5,514 nucleotides of DNA. Source: an uncultured Lysobacteraceae bacterium. GTDB taxonomy: Bacteria > Pseudomonadota > Gammaproteobacteria > Xanthomonadales > Xanthomonadaceae. Every line of letters begins with the position of its first letter. Within the stretch, counting starts at the first letter, position 1. This document shows positions 1 to 5,514 of this stretch, piece by piece. The notes beneath the pieces are model-generated. The model saw only the letters and a program-made list of their open reading frames with translations. It was not told where the DNA came from and made no database searches. The position numbers and the translations under genes were made by a program. Location: NCBI GenBank assembly GCA_946482565.1, contig CAMLSB010000123.1:1-5514 (forward strand). Direction: 5' to 3'.

Positions 1-1
1 C

Positions 2-1081
2 GTGCTGCTGCTGCTGGTGTTCGTGCCGGGCATTGGCCGCAGCGTCAACGGCGCGCGGCGCTGGATCTACATGGGCCTGTCCAACTTCCAGGCGGTGGAA
101 GCAGTGAAGGTGCTCTACATCGTCTGGCTCGCGAGCTACCTCAAGCGCTACAGCGAGGACGTCACCGCCACCTGGTCGGCGATGCTCAAGCCGCTGGGCG
201 TCGCCACCGTGCTGGTCGGTTTGCTGCTGATGCAGCCGGACTTCGGTTCGTCCTCGCTGCTGCTGGCGATCACCGCGGGCATGCTCGTGCTCGGCGGCGT
301 GAACATGCCGCGCATGTTCGGCCCGGTGCTGGTCGGGCTGCCGGTGCTGGCGGTCATCGCGATCGCCGAGCCGTATCGCTATCGCCGCCTGACGACCTTC
401 ATGGACCCGTGGGCGGATCCGTTCAACAGTGGGTACCAGCTCACCAATGCGCTGATGGCCGTCGGCCGCGGCGACTGGTTCGGCGTGGGCCTCGGGGCTT
501 CGGTGCAGAAGCTCTCGTACCTGCCCGAGGCGCACACCGACTTCATCATGGCGGTGATCGCCGAGGAGCTCGGCTTCGTCGGCGTGTGCGCGGTCGTGTC
601 CGCCTACGCGCTGCTCGCGGGGCGCGCGTTCTGGATCGGGTTGCAGTGCGTGGAGATGCGCCGCCACTTCGCCGGCTACATCGCCTTCGGCATCGCGCTG
701 TGGATGTCGCTGCAGAGCTTCGTTTCGATCGGCGTGAACCTGGGCCTGCTGCCGACCAAGGGCCTGACGCTGCCGATGATTTCCTCAGGCGGTTCGAGCG
801 TGCTGATGACTTGCGCGGCGCTTGGCCTGCTGCTGCGGGTGAGCTACGAACTCGATCGTGCGCGGCGCCAGGTCGCGCTGCGGCGCGCGGATGCGACCCC
901 GATGCAGGCGCCTGGCGCGATGCCGATGGATGCGCCGGTTTCGGTCGCGCCGTCGCGCGTGGATCCGTCCCCGTCGGCTACCTCGGCCGATCGCGGTCGC
1001 GGTCGCGCGCGCATCGAACCGGTGCTCGGCGCGCCCGTCGCGGTGCCTGCCGTGGCCCACGCCCTGCGGAGGCGCCCGTGA
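2..1081 (+). CDS. ftsW: Septal peptidoglycan glycosyltransferase FtsW (SEDS family), 5'-truncated by window edge
   Basis: FtsW polymerises lipid II into glycan strands at the septum together with the transpeptidase FtsI; it is a polytopic inner-membrane protein. The visible 359 codons are open from the window edge, so the true start lies upstream. From memory of E. coli FtsW, roughly 100-120 N-terminal residues are missing. Window-numbered landmarks are SVNGARRWI (14-22), EPYRYRR (123-129), DPF-SGYQL (139-147), YLPEAHTDF (173-181) and LPTKGLTLP (250-258). D180 aligns with the Asp proposed as catalytic in FtsW and RodA. About eight hydrophobic segments remain, near residues 1-9, 36-48, 64-78, 84-100, 105-122, 181-207, 223-245 and 265-280. 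Two usual SEDS signatures deviate: QAVE at 30-33 instead of QPxE, and ISSGGSS at 260-266 instead of xSYGGSS. About 80 cytoplasmic residues follow the last membrane segment. RodA is unlikely given the neighbours murG, murC, ddl, ftsQ and ftsA. Confidence 0.97.
   Translation: MLLLLVFVPGIGRSVNGARRWIYMGLSNFQAVEAVKVLYIVWLASYLKRYSEDVTATWSAMLKPLGVATVLVGLLLMQPDFGSSSLLLAITAGMLVLGGVNMPRMFGPVLVGLPVLAVIAIAEPYRYRRLTTFMDPWADPFNSGYQLTNALMAVGRGDWFGVGLGASVQKLSYLPEAHTDFIMAVIAEELGFVGVCAVVSAYALLAGRAFWIGLQCVEMRRHFAGYIAFGIALWMSLQSFVSIGVNLGLLPTKGLTLPMISSGGSSVLMTCAALGLLLRVSYELDRARRQVALRRADATPMQAPGAMPMDAPVSVAPSRVDPSPSATSADRGRGRARIEPVLGAPVAVPAVAHALRRRP
991..1008 (+). repeat. Short hexamer tandem repeat (TCGCGG x2 plus TCGCGC) inside the ftsW tail
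   Basis: Three consecutive hexamers read TCGCGG, TCGCGG, TCGCGC. They encode the Gly-Arg-Gly-Arg stretch at FtsW residues 332-335. A 6-base unit would change length in frame, adding or removing Gly-Arg pairs in a low-complexity tail. The array is very short and may be chance in GC-rich DNA. Confidence 0.4.
1068..1072 (+). promoter_or_regulatory. Ribosome binding site of murG (GGAGG), supports the GTG start
   Basis: GGAGG lies five bases before the GTG at 1078, inside the last codons of ftsW. This spacing favours GTG 1078 over the next in-frame GTG at 1084 (spacing 11). There is no nearby in-frame ATG before the conserved GGTGGH motif, so a non-ATG start is required. Confidence 0.8.
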
Positions 1082-2196
1082 ACGTGCCCCGCAACACCGC
1101 GTATCGCGATGGCGACGGCCCCGTGCTGATCCTCGCGGGCGGCACCGGCGGCCACATCTTCCCGGGCCTGTCCGTCGCCGCGGAACTGCAGGCGCGCGGC
1201 GTGCCGGTGGCGTGGCTGGGCGCGGAAGGCGCCATGGAAACGCGGCTCGTCCCGCAGCATGGCATCGCGCTCGACGCGATCGCGGTGAAGGGCCTGCGCG
1301 GCAAGGGCCTCGCGACGCTGCTCGGCGCGCCCATCCGCGTGTTGTCGGCGGTGCGCGCGGCCTCGCGCGTGCTCGCGCGGCGCCGTCCCCGCGCGGTCGT
1401 CAGCTTCGGCGGCTACGCGGCGGGGCCGGGCGGCATCGCGGCCAGGCTGCATGGCGTGCCGCTCGTCGTGCATGAACAGAATCGCGCGCCGGGCATGACC
1501 AATCGCGTGCTGTCGCGGTTCGCGCGGCGCGTGCTCACCGGCTTCCCGCAGACCTTCGGCAATGCGCGCGAGGAACTGGCCGGCAACCCGGTTCGCGCGG
1601 AGATCGCGGCGCTGCCACCGCCGGCACAACGCTTCGCCGCGCGCGGAAACGGGCCGCTGCGGCTGCTGGTGCTCGGCGGCAGCCAGGGCGCTCGTGCGCT
1701 CAACACGGGCGTGCCGCAGGCGCTGGCCGGCTTCGAATCGCCCGTGCAGGTGCGGCACCAGTGCGGCGAGAAGCTGCGCGCCGAAGCCGAGCAGGCCTAT
1801 GCGCAGGCCGGCGTCGCCGCCAGCGTCGAACCCTTCATCGCCGACATGGCGGCGGCCTATGCCGATGCCGACCTCGTGGTGTGCCGTGCCGGCGCGCTGA
1901 CGCTCGCCGAACTGTGCGCGGCGGGTGTCGGCAGCCTGCTCGTGCCGTTCCCGCAGGCGGTCGACGACCACCAGACCCGCAACGCCGAATACCTCGTCGA
2001 ACGCGGCGCCGCATTGCTGTTCCCGCAGGGCGATCGCCTCGTGGGCCAGCTGCGCGAGGCGCTGTCCGCGCTCGCCGGCGATCCCGCGCGCCGCCTCGCG
2101 ATGGCCGAGGCCGCACGCGGCCTGGCCAGGCCCGACGCCGCGGCCCGCGTCGCCGACGCGGTGCTCGATGCCGCACAGAACAAGGAAGCCGCATGA
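1078..2196 (+). CDS. murG: UDP-GlcNAc:MurNAc-(pentapeptide)-PP-undecaprenol GlcNAc transferase MurG
   Basis: MurG transfers GlcNAc from UDP-GlcNAc to lipid I to make lipid II on the cytoplasmic face of the inner membrane. The start is GTG 1078, giving 372 residues (E. coli has 355). It is a two-domain GT-B enzyme. The N-terminal glycine-rich loop [10 protein letters not shown] spans 21-30, with H26 matching the E. coli loop His. SFGGY follows at 109-113 and HEQN at 132-135. The C-terminal Rossmann domain opens with GGSQGAR at 200-206. AGALTLAEL ends near E278, equivalent to the Glu that contacts the GlcNAc ribose/uracil side in the family (E269 in E. coli). HQTRNA at 298-303 matches the sugar-contacting Gln region. 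The start overlaps the ftsW stop as GTGA and the stop overlaps murC as ATGA. About 12 residues precede the first beta strand. No motif appears lost and the assignment is secure. Confidence 0.98.
   Translation: MNVPRNTAYRDGDGPVLILAGGTGGHIFPGLSVAAELQARGVPVAWLGAEGAMETRLVPQHGIALDAIAVKGLRGKGLATLLGAPIRVLSAVRAASRVLARRRPRAVVSFGGYAAGPGGIAARLHGVPLVVHEQNRAPGMTNRVLSRFARRVLTGFPQTFGNAREELAGNPVRAEIAALPPPAQRFAARGNGPLRLLVLGGSQGARALNTGVPQALAGFESPVQVRHQCGEKLRAEAEQAYAQAGVAASVEPFIADMAAAYADADLVVCRAGALTLAELCAAGVGSLLVPFPQAVDDHQTRNAEYLVERGAALLFPQGDRLVGQLREALSALAGDPARRLAMAEAARGLARPDAAARVADAVLDAAQNKEAA
2182..2187 (+). promoter_or_regulatory. Ribosome binding site of murC (AAGGAA)
   Basis: AAGGAA sits five bases upstream of ATG 2193, inside the 3' end of murG. 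It supports this start over the in-frame ATGs at 2226 and 2241, which have no comparable site. The sequence is a weaker anti-Shine-Dalgarno match than the GGAGG of the other junctions. Confidence 0.65.
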
Positions 2197-3644
2197 GCGC
2201 CCGCCGCCTGCTCTCCAGCCGCGACATGGCCCGCACCGGCATGGACGGTGCCGCCACGCGCGTGCATTTCGTCGGCATCGGCGGCGTCGGCATGAGCGGC
2301 ATTGCCGAAGTGTTGTGCACGCTCGGTTATCGTGTCTCCGGTTCCGACAACGCCGACAACGCCGTGACCCGGCGCCTGGTGGCGCTGGGCGCCTGCATCC
2401 ATCGCGGCCACGCGGCGGCGAACGTGCATGGCGCCGATTGCGTCGTGGCGTCCAGCGCGATCAAGCGCGACAACCCCGAGCTGGCCGAAGCGCACGCGTT
2501 GCGCATCCCGATCGTGCCGCGCGCGGAAATGCTCGCCGAACTGATGCGCTTCCGCCGCGGCATCGCCGTCGCCGGCACGCACGGCAAGACCACGACCACC
2601 TCGCTGCTCGCCAGCGTGCTGGGCGAGGGCGGACTGGACCCCACGTTCGTGATCGGCGGCAAGCTCCTGGCCGCCGGCGCCAACGCGCGACTCGGCGGCG
2701 GCGACTGGCTGGTGGCCGAGGCCGACGAGAGCGATGGCAGCTTCCTGCGCCTGAACCCGCTGGTGGCGATCGTCACCAACATCGACGCCGACCACCTCGA
2801 GAACTACGGCGGCGATTTCGCGCGCGTGCAGGCCGCGTTCGCGGAGTTCCTGCACCGCCTGCCGTTCTACGGCCTCGCCGTGCTGTGCATCGACGACCCG
2901 GAGGTGGCCGCGCTCGCCGCGGACACGTCCCGCCACGTCATGACCTATGGCTTCGCGCCGGGTGCCGACGTGCGCGCCGAGGACGTCAGCCAGGACGGCG
3001 CGAGCATGCGCTACGTACTGTGCCTGCCCGACGGCAGTCGCACCCGCGTGCGGCTCGCCCTGCCGGGTCGCCACAACGTGCTCAATTCGCTGGCCGCCGC
3101 CGCGGTCGGCTGGCAGATCGGCGTCGACGCGAATGCGATCGCGCGTGCGCTGGAGAAGTTCGAAGGCATCGGCCGCCGCTTCAACCTGCTGGCGCAGCTG
3201 ACCACCGCGAAGGGCGCGACCGTGCAGCTGGTCGACGACTACGGCCATCATCCGAAGGAACTCGAAGCGGTGTTTGCCGCGGCGCGCGGCGGCTGGCCGG
3301 ACAAGCGTCTGGTCGTGGCGTTCCAGCCGCACCGCTACACCCGTACGCGCGACCTGTTCGACGATTTCGCCGGCGTGCTGTCGAGCGTCGACGCACTGGT
3401 GCTGACCGAGGTCTATCCCGCGGGCGAAGCGCCGATCGCCGGCGCCGACGCGCGTTCGCTGGCGCGCGCGATCCGGGCGCGCGGCCGCATCGACCCGATC
3501 GTGGTCGGCGGCGCCGCCGACCTCGCGGACGTGCTGCCCGACATCCTGCAGGACGGCGACCTGCTGCTGGTCATGGGCGCCGGCGACATCGGCGCCGCCG
3601 CGCAGCAGCTCGCGGCGAACGGTTTCGGCGGGAGGAACGCATGA
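2193..3644 (+). CDS. murC: UDP-N-acetylmuramate--L-alanine ligase MurC
   Basis: MurC is the first ATP-dependent amino-acid ligase of stem-peptide synthesis, joining L-Ala to UDP-MurNAc in the cytoplasm. The 483-residue length is normal for the family (E. coli 491). The N-terminal UDP-binding Rossmann domain carries [10 protein letters not shown] at 27-36. The central ATPase domain has the P-loop GTHGKTTTT at 128-136 (K132), EADESD at 176-181 for Mg/ATP, and NIDADH at 196-201. The linker contains GRHN at 292-295. The C-terminal domain has GRRF at 327-330 and DYGHH at 349-353, the MurC-typical DDYGHHP signature, followed by [12 protein letters not shown] and [10 protein letters not shown]. The long DYGHH and YPAGE blocks separate it from MurD, MurE, MurF and Mpl. 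About 22 residues precede the first beta strand, as in E. coli. It overlaps murG and ddl by four bases each. All expected key residues are present. Confidence 0.98.
   Translation: MSARRLLSSRDMARTGMDGAATRVHFVGIGGVGMSGIAEVLCTLGYRVSGSDNADNAVTRRLVALGACIHRGHAAANVHGADCVVASSAIKRDNPELAEAHALRIPIVPRAEMLAELMRFRRGIAVAGTHGKTTTTSLLASVLGEGGLDPTFVIGGKLLAAGANARLGGGDWLVAEADESDGSFLRLNPLVAIVTNIDADHLENYGGDFARVQAAFAEFLHRLPFYGLAVLCIDDPEVAALAADTSRHVMTYGFAPGADVRAEDVSQDGASMRYVLCLPDGSRTRVRLALPGRHNVLNSLAAAAVGWQIGVDANAIARALEKFEGIGRRFNLLAQLTTAKGATVQLVDDYGHHPKELEAVFAAARGGWPDKRLVVAFQPHRYTRTRDLFDDFAGVLSSVDALVLTEVYPAGEAPIAGADARSLARAIRARGRIDPIVVGGAADLADVLPDILQDGDLLLVMGAGDIGAAAQQLAANGFGGRNA
3630..3637 (+). promoter_or_regulatory. 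Ribosome binding site of ddl (GGGAGGAA)
   Basis: This is the strongest Shine-Dalgarno match in the window, with the GGAGG core at 3631-3635 five bases before ATG 3641. It fixes the start that gives Ddl its 20-residue N-terminal extension. Confidence 0.8.
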
Positions 3645-4621
3645 GCGCCACCATCCCGTCCGGCATCGTGCTGCCGCCGCCGCGCCACGACGACCCGGCC
3701 GTGTTCGGCCACGTCGCCGTGCTGATGGGCGGCACCAGCGCCGAGCGCGAGGTCTCGCTCGACTCCGGCCGCAACGTGCTTACCGCGCTGCGCGCCCGTG
3801 GCGTGCGCGCCGATGCGGTGGACGGCATCCCGACCCTCGCGCGCGAGCTGCAGGACCGGCACTTCGATCGCGTCTTCAACATCCTCCACGGCAACAAGGG
3901 CGGCGGCGAAGACGGTACGCTGCAAGGGCTGCTCGAAGCGCTCGGCGTGCCCTACACCGGCTCGCGCGTGCTCGGCAGCGCGCTGGCGATGGACAAGATC
4001 CGCAGCAAGCAGGTCTGGCTGTCGCTCGGGCTGCCGACGCCGCGCTACGTGCGGCTGTCGCGCGGCGGCGACGTGCACGCCGCCGTGCGCGAACTCGGCT
4101 TGCCGGTGATCGTGAAGCCGGCCGGCGAAGGCTCGAGCGTCGGCGTCAGCCGCGTGTTCGGCGAAGACGACCTCGATGCGGCCGTGGAGCTGGCTGCGCG
4201 CTACCCCGGCGAGCTGCTCGTCGAGCAGCTCATCGAAGGCGACGAATACACCATCGGCGTGCTCGACGGCCGCGCGCTGGCGACGGTGCGCATCGTGCCC
4301 AAGGGCGCGTGGTACGACTACAACGCCAAGTACGTCGCCGACGACACGCAGTACGTCTGCCCGGGCCTGGACGAGGCCGGCGAAGCGGAGGCCCGCGACC
4401 AGGCCGAGCGCGCGTTCGCCGCGCTCGACCTGCACGGCTGGGCGCGCGTCGACTTCATGCGCGACAGGCAGGGCCGCAACTGGCTGCTCGAAGCCAACAC
4501 CGCGCCCGGCATGACCAGCCATTCGCTGATGCCGAAGTCGGCGGCAGCGTTCGGCATTTCATTCGAGGACCTGTGCTGGCGGATCCTGGAAACCAGCCTT
4601 CCCGCGGAGGCGACGCGTTGA
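3641..4621 (+). CDS. ddl: D-alanine--D-alanine ligase (DdlB type, ATP-grasp)
   Basis: Ddl condenses two D-Ala molecules with ATP in the cytoplasm; MurF then adds the dipeptide to UDP-MurNAc-tripeptide. The product has 326 residues (E. coli DdlB 306). Family landmarks are [11 protein letters not shown] from 30, with E35 equivalent to E. coli E15; MDK at 117-119 (K119 for K97); [11 protein letters not shown] from 158, with K159 and S165 for K144 and S150; YDYNAKY ending at Y231 (for Y216); D271; and [14 protein letters not shown] with E284 and N286, the metal ligands. Tyr at 231 is the D-Ala-D-Ala type; D-lactate ligases of VanA type lack it. Two differences from E. coli account for the extra length: about 20 N-terminal residues (PPPRHDD and flanks) and a two-residue insertion in the [10 protein letters not shown] loop at 83-92. 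The dcw location supports DdlB rather than DdlA. Confidence 0.97.
   Translation: MSATIPSGIVLPPPRHDDPAVFGHVAVLMGGTSAEREVSLDSGRNVLTALRARGVRADAVDGIPTLARELQDRHFDRVFNILHGNKGGGEDGTLQGLLEALGVPYTGSRVLGSALAMDKIRSKQVWLSLGLPTPRYVRLSRGGDVHAAVRELGLPVIVKPAGEGSSVGVSRVFGEDDLDAAVELAARYPGELLVEQLIEGDEYTIGVLDGRALATVRIVPKGAWYDYNAKYVADDTQYVCPGLDEAGEAEARDQAERAFAALDLHGWARVDFMRDRQGRNWLLEANTAPGMTSHSLMPKSAAAFGISFEDLCWRILETSLPAEATR
4606..4610 (+). promoter_or_regulatory. Ribosome binding site of ftsQ (GGAGG), supports the TTG start
   Basis: GGAGG lies seven bases before TTG 4618. The first in-frame ATG (4738) would remove most of the membrane anchor. The in-frame GTG at 4675 has no Shine-Dalgarno match and would cut the cytoplasmic tail. 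TTG is therefore the best-supported start. Confidence 0.75.
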
Positions 4622-5376
4622 ACGCGCCCCGCGCCGCTGCCGCCGCCCCCGCGAGCCGCTTCCTCGATGGCGCCGTGCTGCGCATCGCGGCGTGGACGCT
4701 GGCGGTCGCGTTGGTGGTGCTGCCGGTGGTCGCGGTCATGAACGGCTGGATCGGCGCGAACCGCTGGCCGCTGCGCACGCTGCGGGTCGAAGGCAAGCTG
4801 CAGCGCGTCGATCCGGCGCTGTTGCAGAAGGCGCTGCTGCCGTACGCGCGCCGCGGCTTCTTCGCCGTGCGCCTGGATGACGCGCAGGCCGCGGTCGCGC
4901 GCCTGCCCTGGGTCGAGCACGCCGAAGTGCGCAAGCGCTGGCCGGACGTGCTCGAAGTACGCGTCGTCGAGCATCGCCCGTTCGCGCGCTGGGGCGAATC
5001 GCGGTTGCTGTCCGAGGAAGGCCAGCTGTTCGCCGCCAGGGGCGTGGCCGTGCCGAAGACCTTGCCGCTGCTCGACGGCCCGCCCGGCCGCGAGGCCGAG
5101 GTGATGGCGCTTTACGGCGAATCGCGCGACCTGTTCGCCGCCGCCGGCCTCGACGTGCGCACGCTCGCGCTCGACCGGCGCGGCAGCTGGTCGCTGCAGC
5201 TTTCCAACGGCCTCGACGTCCTCGTCGGCAGCCGCGAGGCGCGCTCGCGCATGTCCCGCTTCGCGCGCCTGCTGCCGCAGGTGCTCGCGCAGCGCCGCGA
5301 CGCCACGCTGCAGCGCGCCGATCTCCGCTACACCAACGGTTTCGCACTGACATGGGGAGAGCCCCCGCAATCATGA
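4618..5376 (+). CDS. ftsQ: Cell division protein FtsQ
   Basis: FtsQ is a bitopic inner-membrane divisome protein that recruits FtsB and FtsL and thereby regulates FtsW-FtsI. With the TTG start it has 252 residues (E. coli 276). A short Ala-rich cytoplasmic tail occupies 1-22, and one membrane helix about 23-41. The periplasmic POTRA domain runs from about LRTLRVEG (52-59) to VVEHRPFA (116-123), including [15 protein letters not shown], the usual FtsQ/DivIB block. The beta domain follows to about 246. [12 protein letters not shown] at 235-246 matches the C-terminal strand that pairs with FtsB in E. coli, where the sequence is DLRYDSG. The C-terminus ends soon after, without the Gln-rich tail of E. 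coli FtsQ. The start overlaps ddl as TTGA and the stop overlaps ftsA as ATGA. TTG is a weak initiator, which fits the low copy number known for FtsQ in E. coli; that link is inference. Confidence 0.95.
   Translation: MNAPRAAAAAPASRFLDGAVLRIAAWTLAVALVVLPVVAVMNGWIGANRWPLRTLRVEGKLQRVDPALLQKALLPYARRGFFAVRLDDAQAAVARLPWVEHAEVRKRWPDVLEVRVVEHRPFARWGESRLLSEEGQLFAARGVAVPKTLPLLDGPPGREAEVMALYGESRDLFAAAGLDVRTLALDRRGSWSLQLSNGLDVLVGSREARSRMSRFARLLPQVLAQRRDATLQRADLRYTNGFALTWGEPPQS
5354..5365 (+). promoter_or_regulatory. Putative ftsA ribosome binding site within a small GGGG-AGAG-CCCC hairpin
   Basis: GGGGAG at 5354-5359 is the only purine-rich site before ATG 5373, but the gap of about 13 bases is longer than usual. 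The same bases form an inverted repeat: GGGG 5354-5357, loop AGAG 5358-5361, CCCC 5362-5365. In the folded state the Shine-Dalgarno bases would be paired. Ribosomes finishing ftsQ would open the hairpin, which would couple ftsA translation to ftsQ. The fold is inferred by eye and no energy was computed. Confidence 0.45.
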
Positions 5377-5514
5377 ATCGCAAAGGCGACAAGGCATTGA
5401 TCGTGGGCCTAGACATCGGCACCTCCAAGGTGGTGGCGCTGGTCGGCGAGTACTCGCCCGGCAACCCGATCGAGGTGATCGGCATCGGCTCGCACGAATC
5501 GCGCGGCCTCAAGC
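5373..5514 (+). CDS. ftsA: Cell division protein FtsA, N-terminal fragment (3' end beyond window)
   Basis: FtsA is an actin-like ATPase that tethers FtsZ to the membrane through a C-terminal amphipathic helix and signals to the divisome. Only the first 47 codons are in the window. They begin [16 protein letters not shown] and contain the phosphate-1 motif of the actin/Hsp70 fold, GLDIGTSKV at 12-20 with D14. GEYSPGN, IGIGS and HESRGLK follow, in the same order as the E. coli GEV-IGVGS-SRGM pattern. The ATG overlaps the ftsQ stop as ATGA. An in-frame ATG at 5352 would add seven residues (MGRAPAI) but has no Shine-Dalgarno match, so 5373 is preferred. The gene follows ftsQ directly, as in E. 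coli and Pseudomonas, and ftsZ is expected next outside the window. Confidence 0.95.
   Translation, partial: MNRKGDKALIVGLDIGTSKVVALVGEYSPGNPIEVIGIGSHESRGLK

Noticed and set aside
409..1077. A 5' extension of the murG frame across ftsW, starting at ATG 409
   Set aside because: The extension is an Arg-rich shadow of ftsW; murG family similarity begins just after GTG 1078, which has its own GGAGG.
2708..2766. Two copies of GCTGGTGG (2708-2715 and 2759-2766), identical to the E. coli Chi site
   Set aside because: The octamer encodes common Leu-Val/Trp-Leu-Val codons in a GC-rich gene, and Chi sequence in this lineage is unknown to me, so no function can be claimed.
1857..3332. A 491-codon open frame on the minus strand opposite murG/murC
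   Set aside because: It is the mirror frame expected in GC-rich coding DNA, is rich in Arg/Ala/His with no recognisable domain, and lies opposite fully conserved murG and murC.
1925..3640. A 5' extension of the ddl frame across murG/murC
   Set aside because: It translates to Arg/Pro-rich shadow sequence, and the Ddl start at 3641 has the strongest ribosome binding site in the window.
3641..4621. Vancomycin-type D-Ala-D-Lac ligase
   Set aside because: The substrate-site Tyr (Y231) of D-Ala-D-Ala ligases is present and the gene sits in the housekeeping dcw cluster without vanH or vanX.
3413..5370. Long minus-strand open frames opposite murC/ddl (3413-4522) and ddl/ftsQ (4318-5370)
   Set aside because: Same mirror-frame effect; no motifs, no convincing ribosome binding sites, and the + strand genes explain the codon pattern.
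4560..5372. Internal promoters for ftsQ and ftsA as known inside ddlB and ftsQ of E. coli
   Set aside because: I could not find a -35/-10 pair of credible quality and spacing; the region is too GC-rich to call one by eye.

Overview
The window is one uninterrupted stretch of the division and cell wall (dcw) cluster of a GC-rich (about 70% by eye) Gram-negative bacterium. All genes are on the + strand in the order ftsW (5' end missing) - murG - murC - ddl (ddlB type) - ftsQ - ftsA (only the first 47 codons). This order is the classical gammaproteobacterial one. The high GC content, the protein sequences and the FtsA N-terminus starting MNRKGDK suggest Xanthomonadaceae, perhaps a Lysobacter- or Luteimonas-like genus. 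That placement is inferred from memory, not from a search.

Layout: ftsW 2-1081 (lipid II polymerase of the septum), murG 1078-2196 (lipid I to lipid II), murC 2193-3644 (UDP-MurNAc:L-Ala ligase), ddl 3641-4621 (D-Ala-D-Ala ligase), ftsQ 4618-5376 (bitopic divisome scaffold), ftsA 5373 to the window edge (actin-like tether of FtsZ). There is no intergenic DNA. Each of the five junctions is a 4-base overlap of the form NTGA (GTGA, ATGA, ATGA, TTGA, ATGA), so the stop of one gene sits inside the start of the next. I see no convincing internal promoter, terminator, RNA gene, mobile element or CRISPR array.

The genes work together. MurC starts the stem peptide on UDP-MurNAc and Ddl makes the D-Ala-D-Ala dipeptide that MurF adds later. 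MurG completes lipid II and FtsW polymerises it at the septum. FtsQ and FtsA link this synthesis to the Z-ring. The overlaps suggest translational coupling along one polycistronic mRNA.

I found no new biological system; this is core housekeeping DNA. The observations worth a second look are fine-scale. They are two near-identical junction modules driving the two non-ATG genes (murG, ftsQ), a small hairpin over the ftsA Shine-Dalgarno site, departures from two SEDS signature motifs in FtsW together with a long low-complexity C-terminal tail, and a two-residue insertion in the Ddl active-site loop.
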